Below, in pieces: positions 8,723 to 17,009 of a stretch of 64,000 nt of DNA (its first letter is position 1; the number at the start of each line of letters is the position of its first letter). This DNA is from Bradyrhizobium liaoningense (GTDB lineage Bacteria; Pseudomonadota; Alphaproteobacteria; Rhizobiales; Xanthobacteraceae). A model generated the notes under the pieces. It saw only the letters and a program-made list of their open reading frames with translations. It had not been told where the DNA came from and searched no databases. The DNA is taken from NCBI RefSeq assembly GCF_018130785.1, contig NZ_JAFCJT010000001.1, forward strand, positions 186,001 through 250,000, written 5' to 3'. The position numbers and the translations under genes were made by a program.

Positions 8723-9681
8723 CAGGTGAACTTGAACAGGCGGGCCGGATTGTCGACCAGCAATTTTTGCCGGATCTTCTCATCGGGCGCGTAGAGGGGG
8801 ATCAGGTCAACGAGATCGCCGTCATTCGGCATGACCTTGACGTTGGGATGCGGCCAGTCGGTGCCCCAGATGACACGATCAGGCGCGTTGTCGATCAGCG
8901 CCTTCGCGAATGGCACGGCGTCGTGGAACGGCTTGCCGGCGGCGGAGGCGCGCTCGAGGCCGGTGATCTTCACCCAGCATTTCTCGTCCTTCTTCTGGAG
9001 GTCGAGCAGCGCGGTGAAGCCGGGATCGTCCAGACCTTTCGCGGCCTGAACCGTGCCCATGTGATCGATCACGTAAGGCGTCGGCAGTGCGGTCAGGATC
9101 GGCGCGAATTCGGCGATCGTATCCGGCTCGAAATAGACGTCGATATGCCAGCCTAGCTCGGCGACGCGATGCACGATGCGCTGGAACTTGGTCATGTCGC
9201 CGACGCCGCCGAGACGCTTGAGGAAGGCGAAGCGGCAGCCGCAGATGCCGCCCTTGTCGAGCGCCGCCAGCTCCTTCCCCGTCATCTCGTCATTGACGTT
9301 GGCGATGCCCTTGTAGGCGCCCTCGCTCTGGGCGATGGCATCGGTGACGACGCGATTGTCGGTGCCGTGCACGGTGGCATTCACGATCACGCAGCGCTCG
9401 ACGCCGATTGTCTCGTGAACGCTGCGGAACGTCTCCAGCGGCGCATCGGCCGTGTTGTAGGGGCGCTTTTCCGCGAAGGGATAGCGGGACGCGGGCCCAA
9501 AAATGTGGGTATGGCTGTCGCAGGCTTTCGGCGGCAGCTTGAAGGACGGCGTCCTGGGCTTTGGGTCAGGCGGGGTGATCGTCGGCATTGCCTTCGGCTC
9601 GGCACCTTGCGCGTGCGCCTCGCTCGCGAGCGCCGCACCGGCCAGTCCGGTCAAGAGATGCAAGCACTCCCGCCTGTTCAT
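8722..9681 (-). CDS. Exported LigI-like amidohydrolase with Tat-like signal
   Basis: A 319-residue paralogue of the adjacent LigI-like enzyme. It begins with a twin-arginine-type leader, MNRRECLHLL followed by a hydrophobic Ala/Gly/Leu stretch and an AHA-QG cleavage site near residue 24. The mature part keeps H57/H59 (CDSHTHIFGP), HGTDN, IDHMG and GTDWPHPN. The RR is not in the perfect SRRxFLK context, so export by Tat is probable, not certain. If exported, it would hydrolyse a lactone in the periplasm before uptake, which suits the DctA-type carrier two genes on. It lies 68 bases after tetR and likely belongs to the same transcript. Confidence 0.8.
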   Translation of the reverse strand: MNRRECLHLLTGLAGAALASEAHAQGAEPKAMPTITPPDPKPRTPSFKLPPKACDSHTHIFGPASRYPFAEKRPYNTADAPLETFRSVHETIGVERCVIVNATVHGTDNRVVTDAIAQSEGAYKGIANVNDEMTGKELAALDKGGICGCRFAFLKRLGGVGDMTKFQRIVHRVAELGWHIDVYFEPDTIAEFAPILTALPTPYVIDHMGTVQAAKGLDDPGFTALLDLQKKDEKCWVKITGLERASAAGKPFHDAVPFAKALIDNAPDRVIWGTDWPHPNVKVMPNDGDLVDLIPLYAPDEKIRQKLLVDNPARLFKFT

Positions 9682-9749
9682 GTCCTCAACACCGTGTCAC
9701 ATGGTCCGGGCGGAAGCGCGCGGCCGCGCCTCCTCCCGGGCGGTTTCTT

Positions 9750-10460
9750 TCAAGTCTTGCTGCTGACGACCGGCCGCCGCCGCATCGGCGCGGCCTGATC
9801 GAGCGCCGGCGCCTGGAACGCGGCGACGGTGGCCTGCACCAATTGTTCGATGGCGCTGGCGGCGTCGCTGCCGTCGGCCTCGCCGCGCGACAGGCGCGAG
9901 ACACGGTCCGGCGTCACCAGCGAGTAATAGAGCGCACCGAGCAGGAAGTGGCTGCGCCAGACGATGTCGGTTCGCGGAATATGCGGCAGACTCTCATGGA
10001 TCGCATCGATGAAGGCGTGGCTGGTGTCGTCAAAGGTCTGCGCGATGATTTTTCGCGCGACCTCGTTGCCTTCAGCGGACATCACGGCGCGCAGCCGCGT
10101 GAAGCGCGCCCCGCCACCGGCGAGATCGCTGCCCGAGGTGAAGGCCGGCACCACATAGGCGCGCACCACCGCTTCGAGCCGGTCCTGGAGATCGCGCACG
10201 CGCCTGGCGGCGGCGAGCAGCTCGGAACGGCGCAAATTCATCGGCCCGCAATGCCGCCGGTAGATCTCCAGCAGCAGGCCATCCTTGGTCTTGAAATGAT
10301 AGGTGACGCTGCCGGGATTGGCCCCCGCGGCCTGCGCGATATCGCGGACCGAAACGGCGTTGAAGCCGTTGGTGGCGAACAGTTCCTCCGCTGCGGCGAG
10401 GATCGCCTCGCGCATGTTCGGCTTGCGGGCCGTTTCCTTGCTGGTGGGCTTGCGTACCAT
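9750..10460 (-). CDS. TetR-family transcriptional regulator
   Basis: A 236-residue regulator. The helix-turn-helix lies at about residues 20-60 (REAILAAAEELF, then VSVRDIAQAAGAN and VTYHFKTKDGLL), followed by a helical ligand domain of normal TetR length. The C-terminal part resembles the TetR C-terminal domain common in catabolic repressors. The ATG at 10460 lies only about four bases from the predicted transcription start, so the mRNA may be leaderless; an inner ATG at 10415 would cut into the HTH approach. A perfect inverted repeat overlaps its own promoter, indicating autorepression. As first gene of the leftward operon it should control the LigI-dctA-galB-galC set, and the same operator stands before the dioxygenase gene near 33.3 kb. 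Confidence 0.88.
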   Translation of the reverse strand: MVRKPTSKETARKPNMREAILAAAEELFATNGFNAVSVRDIAQAAGANPGSVTYHFKTKDGLLLEIYRRHCGPMNLRRSELLAAARRVRDLQDRLEAVVRAYVVPAFTSGSDLAGGGARFTRLRAVMSAEGNEVARKIIAQTFDDTSHAFIDAIHESLPHIPRTDIVWRSHFLLGALYYSLVTPDRVSRLSRGEADGSDAASAIEQLVQATVAAFQAPALDQAAPMRRRPVVSSKT

Positions 10461-10464
10461 GTGA

Positions 10465-10482
10465 TTTGTACTATCGTACAAA
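10465..10482. promoter_or_regulatory. TetR-type operator TTTGTAC-N4-GTACAAA
   Basis: A perfect inverted repeat with 7-bp arms and spacer TATC. It covers the predicted -10 of the leftward tetR promoter and also lies between -35 and -10 of a weaker rightward candidate (TTGCGT at 10450, TATCGT at 10472) for the solute-binding genes. The same site with 9-bp arms occurs at 33348-33369. Confidence 0.75.
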
Positions 10483-10499
10483 AGATCAGGTCTCGTCAA
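10471..10499 (-). promoter_or_regulatory. Predicted promoter of the tetR-ligI-dctA-gal operon
   Basis: On the minus strand the -35 is TTGACG (10494-10499), followed by a 17-base spacer and CGATAG (10471-10476) as a weak -10. The order TTGACG, then GACCTGATC or GACCTAATC, then the operator is shared with the dioxygenase promoter at 33356-33384, which supports the assignment. Confidence 0.55.
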
Positions 10500-10574
10500 C
10501 AAAAACCATGGGCGGCGCCGGACGGCTCGGAAGACCGAGGCCGGGATGCGAACGCCCGCAAGGAGTGCTGGAAA

Positions 10575-11555
10575 ATGCTGGGTTTGAACAAGACAATCGG
10601 CAGTTTGATGCTCGGTGCCGGTCTGCTGCTGGCGGGCAGCGCCGCGCAGGCCGCCGATAATTATCCGAGCAAGCCGGTTCACATCCTCGTGCCCTACGCA
10701 GCCGGCGGCGCCGTCGACGTGCTCGCGCGCACCTTGGGCCAGGCGCTGGCGAAGACCTGGGGCCAGCAGCCGGTGATCGACAACCGTCCCGGCGCCGGCG
10801 GCATCGTCGCCTCGCAGGCGCTGACGCAGGCCGCACCCGACGGCTACACGCTGATCCTGGTCGCGAGCGGACATCCGCTCAACCAGTTCATCTATCCGAG
10901 CGTGCCCTATGACACGTTCAAGGATTTTACCGCGATCACCGAAGTCGCCTCCTCGCCGCTTGCGATCGTCGTGGCCAAGGACAGCCCCTACAAGACGCTC
11001 GGCGATCTCCTCGCCGCCGCAAAGAAGGACCCGGACAAGCTTTCGTATGGCATGTCCGGCAACGGCACGTCCGCGCATCTCGCCGGCGAGCTGTTGAAGC
11101 ACATGTCCGGCACCAAGATCGTCGCGATCCCCTACAAGGGCGGCGCCCCGGCGCTGACCGCGGTGATCGCCGGCGAAATCCCGCTCAGCATCAATCCGCT
11201 CGCCGAAGCGATCGGCCAGCTCGAAGGCGGCTCGGTGCGCGCGCTCGCGGTGACCTCGGCCGAACGCTCCAAGGCGCTGCCGAACGTCCCGACCATCGCC
11301 GAGTCCGGCGTCCCCGGCTACGACGTCTCGGTCTGGTGGGGCGTTCTCGGTCCGGCCAAGATGCCGCCGGAGATCGTGGCGAAACTCGAAACCGATCTGA
11401 AGGCGGCGCTGCAAGACCCGAACGTGCTGTCGACGCTGGGCAAGATCGGCGCGGCTCCGGTCGGCACGTCCGCCAAGGACTTTGACGCCTACATGCACGC
11501 CGAGGCGACCAAGTGGGAGCCGGTGCTGAAGGCCGCCGACATCCGCGCGCAGTGA
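10575..11555 (+). CDS. Tripartite tricarboxylate transporter (Bug-type) substrate-binding protein
   Basis: A 326-residue periplasmic receptor of the TctC/Bug family. The signal peptide is residues 1-27 (cleavage after AAQA). The mature start YPSKPVHILVPYAAGGAVD is the family signature, with NRPGAGG and the PDGYTL motif following. ATG 10575 has AGGAG at 10561-10565; the open frame extends far upstream but is non-coding there. Bug receptors bind carboxylates and usually work with TctA/TctB membrane proteins, which are not in the window, so it may be an orphan receptor. It is divergent from tetR and shares the operator region, suggesting induction by the same aromatic acid. Confidence 0.9.
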   Translation: MLGLNKTIGSLMLGAGLLLAGSAAQAADNYPSKPVHILVPYAAGGAVDVLARTLGQALAKTWGQQPVIDNRPGAGGIVASQALTQAAPDGYTLILVASGHPLNQFIYPSVPYDTFKDFTAITEVASSPLAIVVAKDSPYKTLGDLLAAAKKDPDKLSYGMSGNGTSAHLAGELLKHMSGTKIVAIPYKGGAPALTAVIAGEIPLSINPLAEAIGQLEGGSVRALAVTSAERSKALPNVPTIAESGVPGYDVSVWWGVLGPAKMPPEIVAKLETDLKAALQDPNVLSTLGKIGAAPVGTSAKDFDAYMHAEATKWEPVLKAADIRAQ

Positions 11556-11565
11556 GGCTCTTCAC

Positions 11566-12360
11566 ATGAGGACCTCTTCTGGGCGATTTGCGCGCACCGC
11601 CCTGCTCGCATTTGCAATGATCGGCCTGCTCGGCGCGCCCGCGCGCGCCGACGGCGAAGCAAAGCTGCTGGCACCGAGCGGCACGTTGCGCGTCGGCATC
11701 TATCCTGGGAGCCCGACCTCGATGGTGACTGATGCCGCCGGCAAGCCGCACGGCCTCGCCTACGATCTCGGCGGCGAGCTGGCAAAACGGCTGGGTGTTG
11801 GCGTCGACTATGTCAGGTTCCAGCGCGTCGCCGACATCGTCACCGCCATCCATGATGGCCAGGTCGACTTCACCGTGACCAACGCCACGCCGGCCCGCGC
11901 CAATGATGTGAGCTTCAGCCAGGCCGTGCTGGCGATCGAGCTCGGCTATCTGGTTCCCGCGAACTCGCCGATCAGAGAGATCGAGGATATCGACAGACCG
12001 GGCGTGAAGATCGGCGTCACCAAAGGGTCGACCTCAGAACGGACATTGCCGGCGAAGTTCAAGAGCGCGACCATCGTTCCGGCCGAAAGTGTCAAAGTCG
12101 CCATCGCCATGTTCGGCCGCGGCGAGATCGATCTCTACGCGACTAACAAACCGACGCTGTTCGAGATGTCCGACCAGATGCCGGGCGCAAAAATCCTCGA
12201 CGGCAATTGGGGCGCCGAGCATATGGCCATCGCGATCCCCAAAGGACGCGAGGACGCCCTTCCCCTGCTCAACCGCTTCGTGACGGAAGAGCAGTCGTCC
12301 GGCGCGCTGGATACGATCCAGCAGCAGGCCGGCTTGCGCGGCGCGACCAAGGCTCAATAA
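11566..12360 (+). CDS. Periplasmic amino-acid-type solute-binding protein (SBP family 3)
   Basis: A 264-residue extracellular binding protein of ABC transporter family 3. The signal peptide covers about residues 1-28 (ending in PARA-DG). The mature domain starts with GTLRVGIYPG and contains the family segments GLAYDLGGELAKRL, DFTVTNATPAR and the hinge region with KIGVTKGST. It begins ten bases after the Bug-type gene with the same orientation, so both are likely co-transcribed. No permease or ATPase gene accompanies it. It may collect a second charged substrate for an importer encoded elsewhere or act as a sensor. Confidence 0.85.
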   Translation: MRTSSGRFARTALLAFAMIGLLGAPARADGEAKLLAPSGTLRVGIYPGSPTSMVTDAAGKPHGLAYDLGGELAKRLGVGVDYVRFQRVADIVTAIHDGQVDFTVTNATPARANDVSFSQAVLAIELGYLVPANSPIREIEDIDRPGVKIGVTKGSTSERTLPAKFKSATIVPAESVKVAIAMFGRGEIDLYATNKPTLFEMSDQMPGAKILDGNWGAEHMAIAIPKGREDALPLLNRFVTEEQSSGALDTIQQQAGLRGATKAQ

Positions 12361-12377
12361 GGAAAGCACCGCACCGG

Positions 12378-13523
12378 TCAATTGTGGGCGGTCGCCCGCA
12401 TCTTTTCCGGTGCAGTGGATCGCTGCAGGAACTCCGTGTCGTCGCCCCCTCCCTGCGGGATCAGGATGGCGCGCTCGCGCGGCAGGGCTTCCGGCATTTC
12501 GTCGCGGATGAACGCGATCAGCTTCTCCCGCATCTCGCAGCGCAGGTCCCAGGACTGCGGCGCATTCCGCGCGCTGACCAGCGCACGCAGCTCGATGGTG
12601 CGGGAATCCGCATCGATCACCTGGAGATTGACCACGGCGCCGTCCCACAGCTTGGACTCCTTCACCGCGCCCTCCAGCCAGCGCCGGATGCGCGGCACGT
12701 CGGCGCGGTAATCGACATGGAGCGCGATGACGCCGATCAGGGACGCGGTGTCGCGCGTCCAGTTCTGGAACGGCTTTTCGATGAAGTAGGACAGCGGAAC
12801 CACCATGCGGCGCCAGTCCCATAGCCGGATCACCACATAGGTCGCGGCGATGTCCTCGACCCAGCCCCACTCGTTCTCGATGATCACGGCATCCTCGATG
12901 CGGATCGGCTGGGTGATCGCGATCTGCACGCCCGCGATCAAATTGCTCAGCAGCGGCCGCGCTGCAAGACCGACGATGATACCGGCAGCACCAGCGGAAG
13001 CGAACAGGCTGACGCCGTATTGCCTGACCGAATCGAACGTCATCAGCGCGGTCGACACCGTGATGATGACGATGATGATGTCGGTGACGCGCTTGAACAC
13101 GCGCACCTGGGTGACATGCTTGCGCGCGACGAAGTTCTCCGTGACGTCGCGAAAATTCTGCAGATAGCGCGCCGCGCTCATGTCCACGATCCGGATCGAG
13201 ATCCAGCCGATCAGCGCGATGAAGCCGACGACGAACAGGCTCGTCAGCGGCGTTCGGAACGCGCTGTCGAGCGGCGCGAGCGGCAGCACCAGAGCGACGG
13301 CGGCAAGACATAGCGCCAGCTGGGCCGGGCCGGAGGTGCGCTCGATGAACACGCTCATCAGCGGAAGCCGGGTTCCAAAGGCGCGGTTGAGCAGCCAGAC
13401 CGCGAGCCGATAGATTGACAGGGCAATCAGGATCGCGCCAGCGACCAGGCTGAGCCCGACGAACCATGACGGTATCCACCCGAACATCCTGTCGATGTCG
13501 ACCATGACGGCCTGCCAATTCAT
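12378..13523 (-). CDS. MscS-family mechanosensitive channel
   Basis: A 381-residue small-conductance mechanosensitive channel homologue. Four or so transmembrane helices occupy residues 20-200. The pore-lining helix is the Gly/Ala-rich segment with SAGAAGIIVGLAARPLLSNL, and the beta domain begins with QPIRIEDAVIIE and WGWVED, both diagnostic of MscS. A cytoplasmic alpha/beta domain and a polar tail follow. It protects cells from osmotic downshock by releasing solutes. It is convergent with the solute-binding gene pair and is transcribed on its own. Confidence 0.9.
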   Translation of the reverse strand: MNWQAVMVDIDRMFGWIPSWFVGLSLVAGAILIALSIYRLAVWLLNRAFGTRLPLMSVFIERTSGPAQLALCLAAVALVLPLAPLDSAFRTPLTSLFVVGFIALIGWISIRIVDMSAARYLQNFRDVTENFVARKHVTQVRVFKRVTDIIIVIITVSTALMTFDSVRQYGVSLFASAGAAGIIVGLAARPLLSNLIAGVQIAITQPIRIEDAVIIENEWGWVEDIAATYVVIRLWDWRRMVVPLSYFIEKPFQNWTRDTASLIGVIALHVDYRADVPRIRRWLEGAVKESKLWDGAVVNLQVIDADSRTIELRALVSARNAPQSWDLRCEMREKLIAFIRDEMPEALPRERAILIPQGGGDDTEFLQRSTAPEKMRATAHN

Positions 13524-13644
13524 TGAGGTCCCCGCATTTCCATTCGCGTCTCAACGCATTGCGGCAGGCTTCGCTCCCCCGCTCTGTGCAACGCAGGATC
13601 CCTCAGGTGCAACCGTCGCCGAACTGCGCCATTTCTAGGCAATC

Positions 13645-14895
13645 ATGACTCGCCGAACCGGCAGCGCCGATCTCCCCCTTCACACCGGCCGGGTTCCCCC
13701 CTGGCTCGCCACCCGCATGTCTTCGCTGGGTGCGATCGTCACGCAGGCGATCGTGCATCATTACGGCCGCGATGCGTTCCTGCAGCGGCTCTCGCATCCG
13801 TTCTGGTTCCAGTCGTTCGGCGCCGTGATGGGAATGGACTGGCACTCCTCTGGGATCACGACCTCCGTGATCGGCGCGCCGAAGCGCGGGCTCGGGCCGC
13901 TGCAGGATGAGCTCGGCATCTATGTCTGCGGCGGCCGCGGCCAGCATTCACGCAAGACGCCGGACGAGTTGCTGCAGCTCGGCGATCGCGTCGGCTTCGA
14001 TGGCGCAAAACTTACGCGCGCCAGCCGCCTGGTGGCAAAAGTCGACAGCGCCGCGGTGCAGGACGGTTTCGATCTCTATCTGCACGGCTTCTTCGTCACC
14101 GCCGACGCCAAATGGACCGTGGTGCAGCAGGGCATGAACGGCGACAAGCGACAGGCCCGCCGCTACCACTGGCATTCCGAGTCGCTCCGGAGTTTTGTCG
14201 ATACACCGCACAGCGCGATCGACGGCCCGCAGCAGGGCGAGATCGTCAATCTCACAGACCATCGCGCCGACGTCTCGCGCACCGCGCAGCTCGAGCTGTT
14301 GAGCGGTCTCGGCCCCGATCGCATCCTCACTGAATTCGAGCGGCTCGTTGGGACTGCGCCCGAACCGGCACAGGCGATGCTGCCGCATTTGATAATGCCC
14401 GCGCATCATGATGTCAGGCCGAAGGACGTATTCGCACGCCGCCTGCATGGCACGCTGGCTGCAGCAGCCGAGCGCGCCCCGGTCGACTTCCCGGAGCTAT
14501 TGCTGACGCCCGGCGTCGGCGCGCGCACCGTGCGCTCGCTCGCCATGGTCGCGGAGGTCGTGCACGGCGCCCCCTATCGCTTCAACGATCCCGCGCGATT
14601 TTCGCTGGCCCATGGCGGCAAGGACCGGCATCCCTACCCCGTGCCGATCAAGGTCTATGACGAGACCATCCGCGTGCTGAAGGGCGCGATCCAGAACGCC
14701 AAGCTCGGACGCGAGGAAGAGATGCAGGCGATCAGGCGCCTCGACGATCAGGCGCGTCGGCTGGAGCGTACTGCCAGCGGCCCGTCGGTCGAGGCCTACA
14801 TCGCCGGCGAGCGCGCAGCCTCGCCCGATCTCGACGGCCGCTCCGTATTCGGCTGGGAGCGCGATCTTGCAGCAGCGAAGTCCACCGGCTCCTGA
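13645..14895 (+). CDS. DUF763 family protein
   Basis: A 416-residue protein matching the DUF763 family. Recognisable family stretches are TGSADLPLHTGRVPPWL at the start, HPFWFQSFGAVMGMDWHSSGITT, and the QGMN-x-RRYHWHS region in the middle. The family is best known from archaea and scattered bacteria, and its biochemical role is not established. It has no signal peptide or membrane helix and several conserved His/Trp residues, so it may be an enzyme or nucleic-acid-acting protein. It is a single gene with the ATG at 13645 and no strong ribosome site. The neighbours (MscS, small protein, P450) give no functional clue. Confidence 0.8.
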   Translation: MTRRTGSADLPLHTGRVPPWLATRMSSLGAIVTQAIVHHYGRDAFLQRLSHPFWFQSFGAVMGMDWHSSGITTSVIGAPKRGLGPLQDELGIYVCGGRGQHSRKTPDELLQLGDRVGFDGAKLTRASRLVAKVDSAAVQDGFDLYLHGFFVTADAKWTVVQQGMNGDKRQARRYHWHSESLRSFVDTPHSAIDGPQQGEIVNLTDHRADVSRTAQLELLSGLGPDRILTEFERLVGTAPEPAQAMLPHLIMPAHHDVRPKDVFARRLHGTLAAAAERAPVDFPELLLTPGVGARTVRSLAMVAEVVHGAPYRFNDPARFSLAHGGKDRHPYPVPIKVYDETIRVLKGAIQNAKLGREEEMQAIRRLDDQARRLERTASGPSVEAYIAGERAASPDLDGRSVFGWERDLAAAKSTGS

Positions 14896-14916
14896 GGGCC
14901 TGCTTAGCGCAATCGC

Positions 14917-15150
14917 CTAATCATCGGCTTCCTCATCATCGGTCAGCCTGTTGGCGGAATGATCCTGATACTGCTCCGTCTGGATGAATTTGCTGTCCAT
15001 GCCGCGAATGTCGGAATGCTGCGCCTTGTCGCGGTTCGACAGGATCATGTTGTCGCCGATCTTGTCCTTGGGGATGTCCGTGAGCGCTCCGTTCCCTGTG
15101 CCCTTGCCGCGCGCACCCGAACCGATATGTGTCTTGCCTCCATGGGGCAT
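14917..15150 (-). CDS. Small hydrophilic hypothetical protein
   Basis: A 77-residue protein. The start at ATG 15150 is chosen because GGAG stands six bases before it; earlier in-frame starts give an unlikely N-terminus. The sequence is Gly/Lys/Asp-rich (MPHGGKTHIGSGARGKG at the start, an acidic DDEEADD tail) and looks largely disordered. I recall similar small proteins in Bradyrhizobium but no known function. It is convergent with the DUF763 gene and lies downstream of the P450 gene in the same direction, 91 bases away. Confidence 0.6.
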   Translation of the reverse strand: MPHGGKTHIGSGARGKGTGNGALTDIPKDKIGDNMILSNRDKAQHSDIRGMDSKFIQTEQYQDHSANRLTDDEEADD

Positions 15151-15241
15151 GGATTGCTCCATCATTGTTGTCCACATCTGGCCAACGCCGGCACCGCGGA
15201 GTTTGTTTCGCGGTTGCATGAGGGAACGATGAGGTTCCTGC

Positions 15242-16495
15242 TCAGCTTGCGAGCAGATGCTCTGTCTCGCTTGACCGCCGCCTCTCTCCGGCATCGGCAA
15301 TCACAGGCAGTTTCGCAATCATACGAATCCCCGGCCGCTTGCGCCAGCGGATCTCCGAGGCATCGACGGCAAGACCAAGCCGCGGCCAGCGCGTGAACAG
15401 CGCCTGCAGCGCGCAGGTCGCCTCGATCCGCGCGAGCTGATGGCCGAGGCAGAAATGGATTCCCGTGCCGAAGGACATATGACGGTTGGGCTTGCGTTCG
15501 AGATCGAGCCGCTCCGGCTGATCGTGCACCGCTGGGTCCATGTTCGCCGCGGCGAGCATTACCATGATGCGATCGCCTTTCTTCAGCCGCACGCCCGCCA
15601 GCTCGACGTCCCGCCGCACATAGCGCGGCTTTGAGAATTGCACCGGCGAGACGAAGCGCAAGAATTCCTCGACCGCGAGCCCGGCGCGACCCCAGTCCGC
15701 TTCCAGCCAGTCACGCAAACCGGGATTCCTGAGCAGTTCGTAGACCGACCCGCTGATCAGATGCGTTGTCGTTTCCGAGCCCGCCGCGAGCAGCAGAAAG
15801 ACCATCGCCACCATTTCGTCCGGCGTGATCTCGCCGCCCTCGCGCTCGACCTGGACCAGTTCGGCGATCAGCCCCTCGCCGCCCTGCTTGCGCGCGATCT
15901 GCAACTGTCCTTCCAGATAGCGCCGCATCTTGCGCAGCGCGAACAGCAGGCGGACGAAGCTTGCGACATTCGTCAGCGATGACATCGCGTTGGCCCAGGC
16001 GATGAACGTCGGGCGATCGGCCATGGGAAGGCCGAGAAGCTCGGAAATCACCGACAGCGGCAGGATACGCGCATAATGTTCGACGAGATCGACCGGGCTT
16101 CCTCCCGCGAACAGTTTAGCGGCGAGATCATCGGCGATGGCGCGGATGCGCGGCTCCATCGCCACGATCGCGCGGCGTCGGAAGGCCTCGTCCACGATGC
16201 TGCGTAGCCGCGTGTGATCCGGCTCGTCCATCGTCAGCATGTTGTTGGCGATGGTGGTGACAAGCTTCGGCATCCACCAGCGGACACCCGCGACGTCGCC
16301 GTCCTCTTTACGCAGCGTGAAGGTCGAGCTGTCCTTCAGCACCTGCGCGGTGGCGTCGTGGGTGGTCGTGATCCAGACGTTGCCGACGAGGGGAAAGCGC
16401 GTCGCGACCACGGGGCCTTGCGCGCGTAACGCGGCGATGGCCGTGGGTGGATCGCGAAAGAAGGCCTCGCTGGTGAAATCGAGGCGCGGTGTCAT
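15242..16495 (-). CDS. Cytochrome P450
   Basis: A 417-residue bacterial class I P450. The I-helix oxygen-binding motif is LLLAAGSETTTH, the K-helix ExxR is EEFLRF, and the haem-binding loop is SFGTGIHFCLGHQLAR with the Cys ligand at about residue 349. The length and lack of membrane anchor fit a soluble monooxygenase that needs a ferredoxin and reductase. A ferredoxin-NADP reductase gene lies 0.5 kb upstream in the same direction but with its own promoter; no ferredoxin gene is in the window. The substrate is not deducible. Confidence 0.92.
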   Translation of the reverse strand: MTPRLDFTSEAFFRDPPTAIAALRAQGPVVATRFPLVGNVWITTTHDATAQVLKDSSTFTLRKEDGDVAGVRWWMPKLVTTIANNMLTMDEPDHTRLRSIVDEAFRRRAIVAMEPRIRAIADDLAAKLFAGGSPVDLVEHYARILPLSVISELLGLPMADRPTFIAWANAMSSLTNVASFVRLLFALRKMRRYLEGQLQIARKQGGEGLIAELVQVEREGGEITPDEMVAMVFLLLAAGSETTTHLISGSVYELLRNPGLRDWLEADWGRAGLAVEEFLRFVSPVQFSKPRYVRRDVELAGVRLKKGDRIMVMLAAANMDPAVHDQPERLDLERKPNRHMSFGTGIHFCLGHQLARIEATCALQALFTRWPRLGLAVDASEIRWRKRPGIRMIAKLPVIADAGERRRSSETEHLLAS

Positions 16496-16576
16496 GGGAT
16501 CACCGGAATGGTTGGTGGCGCCTCAACCAGATGGGATGCAGGGCGCATCCTGCAAGAGCCGGAACTCTCGTGAGAG

Positions 16577-16903
16577 TTATCCACGCCCTTGCGAGCGCGG
16601 GCCCGTCTTGCGCTGCTGCTGGTTGGTGTAGGAGTCCCAGTGGCTCCAGCTGCCATTGCTGAGACTTTGCATGTCGGTGCCGAGCGGACGGCGCGTGCGC
16701 TTGTCGTGATCGGCGATCACGCGCTCGGATAGCGCGATCTTGCGCTTCAGTTCCGCGATGACTTTCTGGGTCTGGCCGTTGCGCTTCGAGGACGCGATCT
16801 CGCCCATCGTGAAGCGCGCCGTCTCCAGCGCCTTCAACTCGGCGCGGTTCTTCTTCAACTGGACCCGGTGCCAGGCGATGTTGCTGTCGCTGTCCGCAAC
16901 CAT
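16577..16903 (-). CDS. Small hypothetical protein, coiled-coil-like
   Basis: A 108-residue protein from ATG 16903, which has GGAG eight bases upstream; a GTG at 16930 is less likely. Residues 10-70 form a charged helical region rich in Lys/Glu/Arg/Leu (KKNRAELKALETARF and VIAELKRKIALSERVI), suggestive of a coiled coil. The C-terminus is polar and basic. There is no signal peptide. It is not a family I can name. It lies 81 bases upstream of the P450 gene in the same orientation. Confidence 0.6.
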   Translation of the reverse strand: MVADSDSNIAWHRVQLKKNRAELKALETARFTMGEIASSKRNGQTQKVIAELKRKIALSERVIADHDKRTRRPLGTDMQSLSNGSWSHWDSYTNQQQRKTGPRSQGRG

Positions 16904-17009
16904 GTGGGAACTCCGCTGATTCGTTCCCACATAGTATCAAGCGCCGAATCGGCGCCGCAACGCCCGTCCGGGGGCGAAAATGCGACCCTAATGCGCAAGA
17001 ATTGCGCGC

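Noticed and set aside
9588..10574. Upstream extension of the Bug-type receptor frame through the tetR region
   Set aside because: The receptor signal peptide begins at 10575 with AGGAG; the upstream part is the shadow of tetR.
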